A DNA stretch of 64,000 nt. Origin: Ottelia alismoides (lineage: Eukaryota > Streptophyta > Magnoliopsida > Alismatales > Hydrocharitaceae). Positions 1 through 11,800 of this stretch are shown here, piece after piece (the first letter of the stretch is position 1; each line of letters begins with the position of its first letter). The notes under the pieces were generated by a model, which did no database searches, was not told the DNA's origin, and saw nothing but the letters and a program-made list of their open reading frames with translations. The DNA is taken from assembly GCA_037367405.1 (NCBI GenBank), contig JAZKJV010006938.1:186001-250000 (forward strand), in the 5' to 3' direction. The position numbers and the translations under genes are program-made.

Positions 1-1855
1 CTTTTCTTGGAGGAGAGTTGCAAGTACCTTTTCCCAAACCTCAATGAGGGTGAATGCCACAGTGATAGGTCCCTTCGGGACTTCGAAGAATCCCCAATCA
101 TAGAATCCAACAGGGACTCTGCCTCCTTCGAGCTGAAAGCACAACCCGGACGTCATGAGGCGCCTCCACCAACGTGCCATCCATGGTCGCCATCCCGGAG
201 TAACCTCCGCTCCTTCCCATTCGGGCCGAAGAGCTAGGCTCAGAGCGTCTCCCAATCACCAAAGGGAGCACCAAGCGGTCGGATCCACGCTGGGGAGACT
301 GTTCTAGAGAAACGAAGACACCAAGGCTAGAGAGGAATGCCAAGCTCGCTCTCCTCGGCACAGACCATGGGCCCTCCCCTGCTCCCATAGCGTCAGGGTC
401 CTCCACACCTTGATCTCGGTCACAAGGACCAAGCTTGGGGTCCACCGCCTGTCCATTCGTTAGCGCACACTCCCTCGCAGTGCTGTTTGGCTCTCCCGCC
501 TCAACAATATGACCACCTGACACACACTCCTCCAAATCCACCTGAAAGGGTGCACACCCAATCTTCATGAGCAACTTCGAAGGCAAAACTGCCATCCTCG
601 CAGCAAACTCCACCTTCACATGAGCGTCCTCCCCCTTAGAGATGGCCGAACATATGATGGACACCACCTTCCCGAACCCTCCAAGCAGCGCCTCAACCGA
701 TCACATGTCCCATGCCCGTAAGGGCATGCCCTTCAGCACCAAGATTATAGAACCACCCGTGAGAGTTGCCATCACAGAGAGATGGGCGCCTCCACACCAC
801 CAATCCATCCCGCGACCTCCGCAACAAGGTGGTCACCTCCCCAACGGATAGCCCCCAAGCACAAACAACGCCTTCCTGGAGCAGGACTACGTCTCCACCA
901 AATGTCGGACCCATTCGCTGACCAATGTCTGCCATAACCGTCCGCAAGCACTTTGATGAAAGGCAACACTCACCCACCAAGACGCCCTCCAGCAGGTCCA
1001 CAACTTGTGGAGGGAGTTGCGAGGTCGCCCCCCGCGACAAAAAACCTCCCACCGTCAGGTTACCGTTACCCTCCCTCACACCACCAGATTGGCGCTGCAT
1101 CTGAAGGCAACTTCTCCTGCGATGACCCACTTCCCCGCAAGAGAAATACATTACCGCGTCTCTGCAAACCACCACCAGATTACCACGATCCCCGCATTTG
1201 AAGCATCGTTGGAGTCCTCCCGCGAGACAGAATGGAGCTCATGGCGCAACGAGTGGGACACCATCGCTGTGACCGGACCTCAGCCCCAACATACCGCGGG
1301 GAAGCCACCACCCTCCTCCTCGGCAAGCAACCTGCCAGCCCTCCGCACCCACATCTTGAGCTCTTCCTTCCTCTGTAGATAACCGCTCCCTAGCCCCCAA
1401 GGTCGGCTGTCCAGGAGCATCCCTTGGTGAAGCCCCCCTCACCACGTTAGCCAGCTCTCGAATCTCTCCCTCGTCGTCGCCTCGCGCATAGTCCAGCTGC
1501 TCGCCCTCCGGTACCCACCACAAGCGGTAGCCCAGGAGCACCATCGTAACCCGTCCAACCTCCCACGCTCGGAGCTGCCCAGGAAGACGACTCACCATTT
1601 CCTGCTAGCGGGGACCTCCCTACTAGAAGCGGGCCAAGCGGCCCCTCCTTCCCTCGCCTGCCACCCACCCAAGATCTCCACCCTTCCCCTGAACTGCATC
1701 GAGAAAACCCGGCCAGATCTGCTAGGCACTGCCGACCTTCTCGATGCAGGACCATCAACAAGCCCGAGTGACGCCCCAGCTCCGCTCTCTACTGCCTGGA
1801 CTCTTGATGGAGAGAGCACTGTCGTCACCCGAGCGAAACCCTAGCGTCTCCCGTT
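1..1855 (-). mobile_element. L1-type LINE, 5' UTR and ORF1 part (continues past the window start)
   Basis: On the - strand the sequence begins near 1855 with a GC-rich 5' region (CTAGGGTTTCGCTCGGGTGA) and continues through fragments of an ORF1 protein to the window edge. ORF2 would lie outside. The marked drop in GC on leaving it near 1855 supports this boundary. The target duplication cannot be checked because the 3' end is not in the window. This copy reaches its 5' UTR, unlike the other LINEs here, all of which are 5'-truncated. Confidence 0.7.
98..1828 (-). pseudogene. LINE ORF1 remnant with tandem zinc knuckles, frameshifted
   Basis: The open segments 1592-1828, 1447-1761, 1239-1598, 693-1175 and 98-667 lie in different frames. 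At 1107-1205 two CCHC-like knuckles sit in tandem: CFKCGDRGNLVVVC, then YFSCGEVGHRRRSC. In plant L1 elements, paired knuckles of this spacing follow the DUF4283 nucleic-acid-binding domain of ORF1. Each knuckle has lost one ligand here (His to Asn in the first, the first Cys to Tyr in the second), so the protein would not bind zinc normally. The family call rests on the knuckles and the position near the LINE 5' end; the rest is too degraded to align by eye. Confidence 0.65.
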
Positions 1856-2177
1856 AGGAGTGTTAAGAGACACTTGGAGGAAAGTATTTCAATTATTCTA
1901 CCCTTTGGTGGTTGGTTGTCGCTGTTGAAGTTTGAGCACTTGTCATTTTTCCTTATCCATCTTCGGATTGCTTGTAAATTCAGAGAAAGGAATCAATTAT
2001 CTGAGAATTAGGTTCCTCTAGAAGGTTTTTGGGTAAGTTGTAGTGTGGTATTCCTAATGGCTTGAAATAATGAAGTTTGTGGAAGGTGGCCTCAATGTTA
2101 GACATACTGGCTCCAAACACAACTTTGTTGTCCAAACTAGTGGTGTATTTCAGGACCGGGGAGAAAATTTTAGTTTG
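1856..2177. other. Intronic or intergenic spacer, no feature seen
   Basis: This is AT-rich sequence between the LINE 5' end and the SINE target duplication. No convincing exon, repeat or coding segment was found. Confidence 0.5.
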
Positions 2178-2192
2178 ATTCTTTTCTGTTGC

Positions 2193-2394
2193 ACTGTACC
2201 CACTTATATTGTCTGGTGGTATTGCAGTGTTCCTACCACCCAAAAGACTAGGGTTCAAATCCCCCCATTGTGGGGGTTGCGTTATGTAGTCGACGATCGG
2301 CGTAAAAAATAGTCGAATCTTTCAACCTGAATTTGAGTAAGAATCCATATAGCTGACCCTACTTATAGTGGGACACGACCTCACCATTATTTTT
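2193..2394 (+). mobile_element. tRNA-derived SINE, full-length (202 bp)
   Basis: It is flanked by a perfect 15-bp duplication, ATTCTTTTCTGTTGC, at 2178-2192 and 2395-2409. The head has a tRNA-like box A (TGGTATTGCAGTG region) and box B (GGTTCAAATCC) for RNA polymerase III. The body ends with ATCCATATAGCTGACCCTAC and a GTGGGA-type 3' motif. Four other copies of the same or a related family are in this window (7844, 23028, 24669 and 59572). The 3' body resembles widely distributed plant SINEs of the Au type, from memory. Confidence 0.87.
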
Positions 2395-2418
2395 ATTCTT
2401 TTCTGTTGCTATGGTAGG

Positions 2419-3552
2419 TAGGGTGGAGCATTGGGCCAGGTCGGCCTGGACCCGACCCAGACCCGACTAGCCAAAGCTTCGGACCTGGCCCGAGCTCGAT
2501 GTATATATGGGCCGAGCCCGGGTTTTCATTTTTTTTCCAAATTTCTATTTCGGGCCGGGCGCAGCTTGAACCCGCGTGGACCCGGGGTGACCCGATCCAA
2601 CCCACATGGACCTGTAAGAAGATGCTTCAGTTATTCATGATTCTCCATTCTTAATCACATCTTCTATGTCGCGTTATTATGCGTGATGTATGTTAGTTTA
2701 TTGTTCATATATCAATACACGAATACAACACTTTCATCGTCACCTTCCTTTGGTTACAATTTTTGTATAATAGATTTGTCATTGGTGAACATCTCTGATC
2801 AATAACATTCACACAATACTTAAATTTTAATGAAATGTTGGCGTAATGATGTCGTCTGCATCTGCCGTGGTGCAATATTCTCTTCCTCGACGTCTTTCTC
2901 AAATGGAATTATACCAACATCAAGGTTGCATATGTTTTGCAGTGTCATGAATATTAGGATTCTTGGGAAATATGATAAATTGCCAATTGTACTAATCTCA
3001 TGCCTAATAATTGTGATTAAAGTCGACCACATTTCGTACAATATCTTTTTATCAATTAAATTACCGTGTTCTAAGGAGTTTGCGATATTTTTTGCGACAT
3101 AATTTCCGATAACGGGTAGAAAATGACATAACATTCTAAAATTACAGGAAGAAATCTTCTGTCCAAATCGTAGTATCGTACAGGTTTATATAATTAGAGA
3201 AGAAACTTGTAGCTTTATGTTCAGCCTATGTTGCTGCGATCCTGTTGAAGACTAATATGTTACAGCATCTCTCTCTTTCTGTTTGTACATTCAGATGTAT
3301 TTATGCATTTATTTATTTGGAATAATTTGATTATAAAGTTATTCCTATGGAAGGGCTGTAGGGAGGGAAAATTAGGAAAACACTTATGTAGTGGGAACTA
3401 GCAACTTGGAGCGGGCCAAGCACGGCCCGAACCCGTTGGCCTTGGGCCGGGCCCGGGTTATCGATTTAGCAAAAATCTCGGGCCTCAACCTGGTCCACGA
3501 TCCGATAAAAATTAATGGGTCCGGGTCGGGTCGAGCCCAATGCTCCACCCCA
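2419..3552. mobile_element. Non-autonomous hAT-type transposon with GC-rich ends (1,134 bp)
   Basis: The ends are inverted: TAGGGTGGAGCATTGGGC at 2419 and its inverted match GCCCAATGCTCCACCCCA ending at 3552 (one mismatch). A perfect 8-bp duplication ATGGTAGG flanks it (2411-2418 and 3553-3560). TIRs starting TAGGG or TGGGG and 8-bp duplications are typical of hAT. About 200 bp inside each end is dense in GGGCC, CCCGAC and GGGTC words, inverted between the two ends, while the middle is AT-rich and encodes no recognisable transposase. Confidence 0.88.
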
Positions 3553-3560
3553 ATGGTAGG

Positions 3561-4788
3561 TCTCTAGTCGAAAGGGTTATGCAGAAAAACTATTGTCAAG
3601 AGCCTTACTCTTCATGAAAGTGGCAGCGTGGCTGACCCTTGATGTGGTTGAACTTTTGAGGAGAAGGTGGGAATGGAGGAGACTTTTGTTTCTGGTTGGG
3701 TGATTGTTTGGAATCTGTAGATTGATGTAGCCCTTGTCGGATAAACTCGAAAGTTGAATTCTAGGTGACAATAGCTTCCTCTCAAATGAAAAAATGATAA
3801 TAACTACTGTTTTGCATGACTGATTGAATTGGCATATGTATTCATACTTATACATCTCCACTTTAATATAGATGCTTTGATGATCTTATGAGGCTACGCT
3901 GATTCCTTTGGAGCTTAATGTCTTTGGAAGGAGGGACTTGGCGAGGGGGTATTCATTTGCTTGTGTATGTAAGATATCCGTTCACCTCACCAACCACAAG
4001 GCTCCCTTGAAAATCAGGATCTTGCTGTGTCTATTGAGGATGAATATATTAGTGACCAACGTTTACCACACGAGTTGACAGATTCATGGCACAAATTGGA
4101 TATATGCCTTGTGTCGTGGTTGCAAAAGCCAGCCGATTAGTCGATCAACTATTTTAAATGATAACATGTTTTTTAAATATTTTCATATGCAGTGTTTTAT
4201 TGAAGTTCAACAGTTGTGTTATGTTAATCTTGTACTTGTTATGTTATGCTAATATTGTAAACCACAAAATCTATCTATATATAGGAATACATATTATATA
4301 TAGAAAATATCTTATATATCTTAACTAATGAAAAAAATCAAAATTGGATTAATATTAATAATTTAGATACAATTTATTCTATATTCAATGATCCTCGACT
4401 AAATACCAAATATCGACTTCTACAATCTTGATCGAGAACTTGCGAGGGGTGATTAGCATGGTTTATATTATTGTGTGATCTTTTTTTAATGAGAAAGTTA
4501 TGTCTGAGAACATCAGGTATGTGTGCACTCATATGCACTGTATATTGCAATCATCATTTAAAGAATTATGGATGATCATTAATCTCTAATGGCCATCCTT
4601 TAGCAAGAGGTTAGTGGTCTGAGAACCAGTGTACCAATGCATCAGCTTCTGTAGTGTTGCTGCATAACATTTTTATTTTCACTGCTATTAGAGCTTAAGT
4701 TATACAAAACTTTCATACCTTAATTCATAGTGCAAGTGCCGTTTTTGTTATCACAAGTCAATCTCTGACATAACCCTAAGTATTTAAA
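3561..4788. other. Intron spacer, no feature recognised
   Basis: This is AT-rich sequence with no long open frame and no exon match to the host-gene family. Nothing assignable was seen. Confidence 0.5.
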
Positions 4789-4800
4789 TTTGAACTATAT

Positions 4801-5394
4801 TTTTTTTGAAAGTCCGCAGGTTAGGGGGTAGTACTCAGCGGTACCCTCTCCATCAAAATTTATTCCAAACAAAAATGAAAAGCCATAGTTTTACAAAAGC
4901 ATTACCATATCTAACCCTCCCTTACAAAAGCATTACAGCACCCAGTCTTCAACCAGCCTATTTGCTAAGATATTGACGTTTTCCTTATAAAATCTTTGAC
5001 CGGAGAAAAGTAAATCATCTCTGCCACGCCATATCGCCCAGAGGAGGGCCATGGGCAGCAATCGATCCCTCCTCGGTCTTCCCCTATTCATGTAGAGCAA
5101 ATTCCAGAACGTCTGGAACCCCTCAAAGCGACACCAAGTAATCCCCGTATCCAGCCAGGCCTGAGAAATCACAGGGCAAGCAAAGAAAAGGTGATCTACA
5201 GTTTCAATGGCACTGTCACAGATTATGCATTTGTTCGCAATGATGCCAAGAAGCTTGACGCAACGGTCGCGCGTCATGAGTCTCTTCCGCCTAAGGAGCC
5301 AAAGGAAAAACCCCACTCTTTCCGGGAGATCAAGGGCCCAAATGGCAGCACAATCTCTGATCATGGACTCCGAGTTTGCCGGTGGATATTGAGC
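4801..5394 (-). mobile_element. 5'-truncated L1-type LINE (3' end only)
   Basis: The poly(A) reads as T8 at 4801-4808. A 12-bp flanking duplication TTTGAACTATAT (4789-4800) and TTTCAACTATAT (5395-5406) differs at one base. The insertion carries only the C-terminal zf-RVT part of ORF2 and the 3' UTR. It ends about 380 bp before host exon a. Confidence 0.88.
4933..5394 (-). pseudogene. LINE ORF2 C-terminus, zf-RVT domain
   Basis: The open frame reads DCAAIWALDLPERVGFFLWL, then [19 protein letters not shown], then [20 protein letters not shown]. This is the reverse-transcriptase zinc-binding domain (zf-RVT) of plant L1 ORF2 with its CxxC and HLFFxC ligands, followed by the conserved LWAIW and RFYKEN tail. 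The frame is intact to its stop at 4933, but the enzyme part is missing because of the 5' truncation. Confidence 0.85.
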
Positions 5395-5773
5395 TTTCAA
5401 CTATATAGTATATGCGAATATTGAGCTTTTAATCCTTACCATGAAATCAGACAGCTAAGCTTTAAAATAGATGTTCACATCTCCGACCGAATGAACTATG
5501 TGCTCATTGTAAAGTTCTTACACACATGCGAACTTTGTTTAAAATGGTTTTTAACCTTCTCTTGAAAAAAGTCGACCATCGATAAAACTTTATGATTGAC
5601 TGAAATTTGCTTTCTGTTACCTTGTTGATTGATGATTTCTATAGTGAAGTTTCAGTCAGTTTTTTGGTCATGTAATGCTGTTTACTATATTTAACTATGT
5701 TTAGGTATTCTCTTGAAGTATTTATATTTTATATTCTTTCTAGTTTTATGTAAAGAGCACACATATTTTGCAG

Positions 5774-5813
5774 GAGAGGCTTATCTGATTCAGAGATTAA
5801 GTTTCTCAAGGAG
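5774..5813 (+). CDS. Host gene exon a (40 nt)
   Basis: The acceptor is TTTTGCAG and the donor GTAATG. The exon encodes [13 protein letters not shown] after one base that completes a codon from an unseen upstream exon. It matches the RGLS-SEI-FLK block of the AT5G58100 family. It ends in phase 0. No upstream exon was found in 1-5773, so the preceding intron is at least 5.7 kb within the window. Confidence 0.82.
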
Positions 5814-8800
5814 GTAATGATTCCAAGTCTATTCTTTTTTCCTATTGCGATGAAATAAAATTCTCTACAATTAATGGGACATATAAATGGTGTGGTAACA
5901 TGCCTGATAATAGATCTCTAGAAATCACCCTCTCCTTCAATATTGGATATTGCCTTGAAATTTTCCATAGTTGTGGCTTTCTTTCCATCCCTGATTCTAA
6001 GTTGCTCAGTATGATATTGAGATTTATCAGTCTCTGATTAGTCCCATTTCTTTGAGGTCGCATGGCAGTTTTTGCTTATAACATCAGATAAACAACGAGT
6101 GGACCACTTTACATGTGCCTAAGTACTGTGCCTCGAGGATTTACTGAGATGGATGCCAACTTACATGTGAATTATTCGCAGTATCGATATTTTAGTTTTC
6201 ACATGCCTACTCTCCCACCTTCCTATTCAACAAGAAAAAGCTTAACGGATGTGCAGAAACAAAGTTGAATATTCTGTTGTCACGGCAATTTTTTTGTTCA
6301 ACTCTTTGTCTAAAAATGGCATATGACAAATTGCTATCCCAAGAAAATGACAAAAAAATTGAGAGACTGAATGGACAAGGAGATCCCGCTCACTCTGTCA
6401 TTTTGTCGAACTGATGTGCTGCAAAAACCTGTACGTTGCTGGAAAATAGGAATTAAATTCTTCATTTACACTTGTCATTTTTTGAAAGTCCACATGGCAT
6501 TTTATACCAGTTTGGCGTAGTCCCAGTGCACATATTTTAAGCAAATTTAAGCGTAGGAATTTCCCTTCTCTGGACGTCACTTGATGGTCTTTGTCATCCA
6601 ACAAAAATGGGAATTGTGGTTCTGATTATTTTAGTAAATGCTTGTACGATTGCATGAGAATACGCTGGGAGAGGATAGGGGGCTGTTGTCTTGCCATGCC
6701 ACTGAGTGTTGCATACCTTATTGGGTAGAAAATTGCACTTATGGAGATGGTTAGATCGGTGTTCCTGGCTTCTTGTTGGAAGTTATTTACACGAGTCTTA
6801 TTTAGTAGTTTCGAGATTGCACTGTTTTCTTTGAGGATTTCGCTAAGTCACGGTTCCAATGGCTCGGTCATATTTATGGCCTAATGTGGTATATATTTCT
6901 TTTCAGAAAGGAAGGGATCACTCCAAAATGGTGAGCAGTGAGCACTACATTATATATCAATAAACATCACAAAAGTCCACTTATAACAACAACCATGGCT
7001 CATATGGAGCCTTGGAATAGGCTAGCCTATTTTCCACAAAAACCTCTTCCAAAGACAAATTACGCCATTCTTGGCCGACCCAAGCGCCCAATTGAAAGAA
7101 ATTTTTTTGTAGTGGTATGGACTGGATGGATAAATCAAGCTGTATCACTCTCAATTTGTTATTCTTTTAGTTTTAGATTGAAATATTGCCCCTGGATGTG
7201 TTCGTACATTTGTTTAATGATGTGATCCATATGGGGTTAAAGTTGGGATGCCCTTTCGTATTGACATCTTAGGTTTTATTGCTAGTCATGGTTTTTCACG
7301 CATGTGAGGAAGAAGGGCTTTAAGGTTTTAGGCCATTTGTCGTGACTGATGCTGGTTTTCCTCCTCACTACCATCCTTTCCACTCTCTTTTTTTGGAAGG
7401 TGGGGTGGTTGGAAGGAGAGAATTTGCTGGATTTGTAGATCCATCAACCGATTAAGGATTTACCTGGTGTGATATCTCACATTCTTCGAGGAAGCTTGGA
7501 TGCTGTAGGATCATCAACATCTAGTGCCTTCTAGATTTTTGTCCAAGTTTGTATCGTTTGATGATGCCATGTAAATCTGTAGAAGGAGTCAGCCTTTAAT
7601 CCCTTTGGCTTATTGATGGAGGAGTAGGAGATTTGTGCAATCATTCTTGGTTGTCTGAGGTGCTCCTATCATGCTTATACTGATAACAGTGTCGCTTTGT
7701 TTAATTGAAAAGGGAATTATCAGTAATATTGCTAATACATTGTGGCTATCTCTGGAAATTGTGGAAACATCTATGAAAACTCATTTTTTTCCAAAATCAA
7801 AGTTTCTCGTGGCCTTTAATATTTTTTGAAAGCCATCTTTATTTCTTTTTAAAAATATCTTTTTATAAAGCCTTCTCCCACTTTAAGTAGGGTCTGCTAT
7901 ATGGATTTTATAAAGCCTTCTCCCACTTTAAGTAGGGTCTGCTTTATGGATTCCTATGAAATCTATGTTGAAAGATCCAACTGTTTTTATGCAGGTTGTC
8001 AACTACCTAACACAACCCTTCTCAAGGGGGGATTTGAACTTTGATCTTTTGGGTGGTAGGCACACTTTTCTACCACCAAACCATTGAAGTGGACACCACT
8101 GCTAGCGATCTTTAATCAATAAATAAATTGAAATATATACTTGTTTGCTAGAATACATGTCAAAAGCTTAAGTTTTATAGTAGCATTATCATCGTAGTCA
8201 TTGCGCATGTTGATATATAATACCATGCGAGACCATGCATTTGAAGTTTAGTGATGTAAAATGCATAAATAAGTTGAATTTACATGTAACATAGTTGTTG
8301 CTGTATGCGGAAGGATCATGTATCCATGACAATTCTCTTTTTTTTGAAAGAGAAAGAGGGGCGACGTCTCAAGTTGGGACCCACCACACTGTGTATGTAT
8401 GTATATATATATATATAAATATTAAAGTATGGGTATTACATCATATCACATTTGCCATGATAGACAGAGTGCCATACAATGTCCCATTACCTTATCGGTA
8501 TTAAACATCTCTCCCCCCCCCCCCCCAAAAAAAAAACAAAAAATGTACTTGTTCCTTGCACACCAAATCGACCATACAACCGAAAAAGGGTATTAAGTGT
8601 CCTCATGCCCAAAGCCGTGCACTGATCGAATATATGTTCAAAAGGCGGGACCGTCACTCCGATCTCTAGACATCCATAGAAAGATTATTGCTAAGTTCCC
8701 CTAACGGGAATCATTAATATTTTGATAAAGACATTCCTTAGTTATATCATCATGACCCTTGAAATCATGTTCGGTAGCAATAGCAAACCAAACGTGATGG

Positions 8801-11800
8801 GTAGTGGGTTCATGAGCTAAGCCTCGACTAAACCTTGGAAATTAAAATACCGTAATGCCATTCCAACCCTCCTCTTTATTGTTCTACTGCAATAATTCTT
8901 GTTAAGAAGAATGCCCCTGTTGTGACAATTCCACCCATAAGGTAATAGGGTATGGAGATGTTTTGATCCTACTGTTATATACTGGCCATGTCGGTAGTTT
9001 TTTCATGGAAGGGTGTGATCACTGGCTAAAGGATTGCTATAATCCTGGACTTATTTGGTGCCATTTCACGTCTAAGAATCAATGGTGCTATGTCTATTTT
9101 TGTTCCCTTTGGCATGGAGGAGGAAGAGATTTTGGCTTGTGTGCTCTGCATGCAACGTGGGGATCTACCGATTAATTACTTGGGTCTATGCTTTGTCAAT
9201 GATTGCTTGCGCTAGAATTGGCTACCTCTGGTGATGAAGCTGGAGTGAAAGCTCACGGGGTTGTGAGCCACCTGTATCTCTAAAGGGGCTCACCTCATCA
9301 TTTTGAAGTCAATTTTCTTTGTTATTTAAAATTTTCCCTCTCATTGCACCTGCTTTCGAGGGGGTGGGGGTTACTTGGGGAGCTCTTCTGGTTTGTCTTA
9401 ATGGTGTTGTGAATGCCCTTGATGAACTGAATATGGTGAAGCATCCTATGAAGGATGGTGGCCTGAGGGTGCTTAGCCTTAATGAGACGAATCGGAAAAT
9501 GATGGGTTTTGGGGGTAAAAAGAAGATTTGGCAGAAAATGAAATAACTTTTTGAAAATCTATTTTCAAGTGCACCTGGTAAATCTAACCGCACAGGAACG
9601 CATAAGCGGCCGCACGATCCACCGCTTATGCGCATGTGGCACATAATGCTGCGCTTGAGGAAAGCAGTGCGTCAAGGTGGCCGCCTAGGCATATGCGGCA
9701 GCACGGGCTTATTTCTTGAACACTGACATACACAGATCTAATGTTATGTGGCTAATGCAGGTCTCTCCTCGTGTAACAAACTTGTGTTCAGTCTTTTCTT
9801 TGCATCTTCATCACAACATCATTCTCGCAACACAATGAACAACAATACACTCTTTATTCCTCTTATATCTGTCTCACATAATCTACCTTCTTCTATTCGT
9901 TAAGAGTCATGTTTGTATCCGTTTTCTCTATAAGCATATCCTCCTGATATCTATTCGTCCTCATCGGTTACTAGCGTATACACCTTTAATTGATGTTGTT
10001 CATCTTCTATACTACCATCCTAAACACATTAAATGGGTCGACCCGACCAAAGCCTGAGCCACTATTAACTAGGTCGAGCTTTTCCTATAAAAAAAACTAG
10101 GCCGAGCTTTGGACCAATGATAAAAAATTTCTGAGCTGCAGCTGGCCCACAACCAGTCAAATTAAACGGGCCTTGGACTGGTTCACCTTCAACCTGGTGC
10201 TCATTCCTAGACATAGCTGCACCATGGATGACTGTATCCAGTAATTTGCACTATGACTGGAAATCTGTGTTATGGCCAGGCAATGACAGCAACAGGATGC
10301 ACATATTAGCTATGATGAATACATGATGGGATGGAGTCGTGATTTCATGTATATGGTTGTAGGGAGATAGTGGTGGTCCTCTGCACTTGAGATGGCTGTA
10401 ACACGTGGAGGTTTGGAGTTTGTGGGGGGATGGGGGGGTGAGATGGTTGCAAGTCCGCAGTTCGCAGGAGGGAGGGTGGGTTCAATGAAGCCAAATAGCT
10501 TTGTTGTTGGCGCGGTTTTATTGGTGGGGTTGGAGTATAAAGCATGGAGCTTCGGTTTAGGACCATCATTCTAACACCATATTAAAAATGTACAATGGAT
10601 TGACATTATTTTTTTTGAAGGCAAAGAGAGGGGGAATACGCTTTGGTGCCCACACCAATATATTAATTAAGAAACAGAACCAATTACAAAAGTCAGGAAT
10701 CAAGCAGCTGCTTGTAGTGATAAAAAACATTCTCACGGTAAAAACACATTCTAGAGAAGAGCATATCACTGCGAGCGAACCAGATGGCCCATAGAACTGC
10801 TATTGGAGTGAGGGTCTCTTTTTTTCCCTTTTGCGAGCCTCTTATGGAGAAGACCAAAAAGAGTCGAAGTCGCGGGTGTTCAGCTAGTCCAAACCCACCG
10901 CATTCCATATGGGCAAGAAAACTCGGCAACGGAAAAATAAGTGCTCTAAAGTCTCAATTTCAGTACCACACAAGAGGCACTGAGACAGTGAGACCACCTC
11001 AAAAAGCTTTGCGGCTGCGTAGCGATCCCGAGTCATAATGTGCTTCCTTCTAAAGAGCCAGAGGAAGAAGCCAATCCTCTCCGGTAGACCCAAAGCCCAG
11101 ATGAGCTCACAATCCCGAACCATAGAACCCAACATAGAGGGGGGCGATCTACAAATGACACCATAAGCCTTCCGAACTGAGAATGGCGTATTCCTCCAGA
11201 TTCAGTGCTCCACCCCAGTGGAGGGCCTTCCAACCTACCCTAACGCATTAAAAAGACGGAGAAACTCTGTCGCGACCCCAATTCCGGGCCGTCGGATCCT
11301 CCCATAACCGGATCTGGTTACTCAGCAATAATTTATTCAGCAATAATTTATTCAGCAATCACAACTAACATTCAGGAACAAACTACAAATAAAGTATATT
11401 CAGAAGAAAGTATTTTAACACTTTTCCATTCACAAAATGAAGTTCAGATGATACATTGTCCCACTATAACCATTTACATGTACATCAGCTTGAAAGGAAA
11501 ATATACAAAAGATTACTAACTACCTTACAAAGTAAAGCTACTGTGGCTGGCTAGATGTCTATTAAGATCCTTGTGTTGGCTCACCGATACCTGTTGGGTT
11601 TTCCATAAATTATAGGATAAAAATTAGCGAATGCTAAGTAACGAAGAAGGGAAAAGCAAACAAATGGGTAATTTTTCAAAACTTGTCATTACAAAAAGTT
11701 TCATTCCTTCTCATTAATTTAAGTCCTATTCCTTTCTATTCCATGTCAGGGATTAGTCCAGGGAATTACCTCACCATTATAAGGACTTCGAAGCTGTGGA

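Larger units (their letters stand above)
8336..8939 (-). mobile_element. Degenerate LINE 3' relic
   Basis: The T-run at 8336-8345 followed by GAAAGAGAAAGAGGGGCGAC matches the 3' tail of the other LINEs here on the - strand. Upstream on that strand, two frames carry FEHIFDQC and [14 protein letters not shown], which resemble the HLFFxC and LWAIWxxRN parts of zf-RVT. They lie too close together, implying a deletion. The interval also contains a (TA)n run near 8401-8418 and a C14 A10 run near 8513-8536. The assignment is tentative. Confidence 0.42.

Noticed and set aside
2193..2394. Functional tRNA gene (boxes A and B)
   Set aside because: The box spacing is tRNA-like, but there is no foldable cloverleaf and the unit is flanked by a 15-bp duplication with a 3' body, so it is a SINE.
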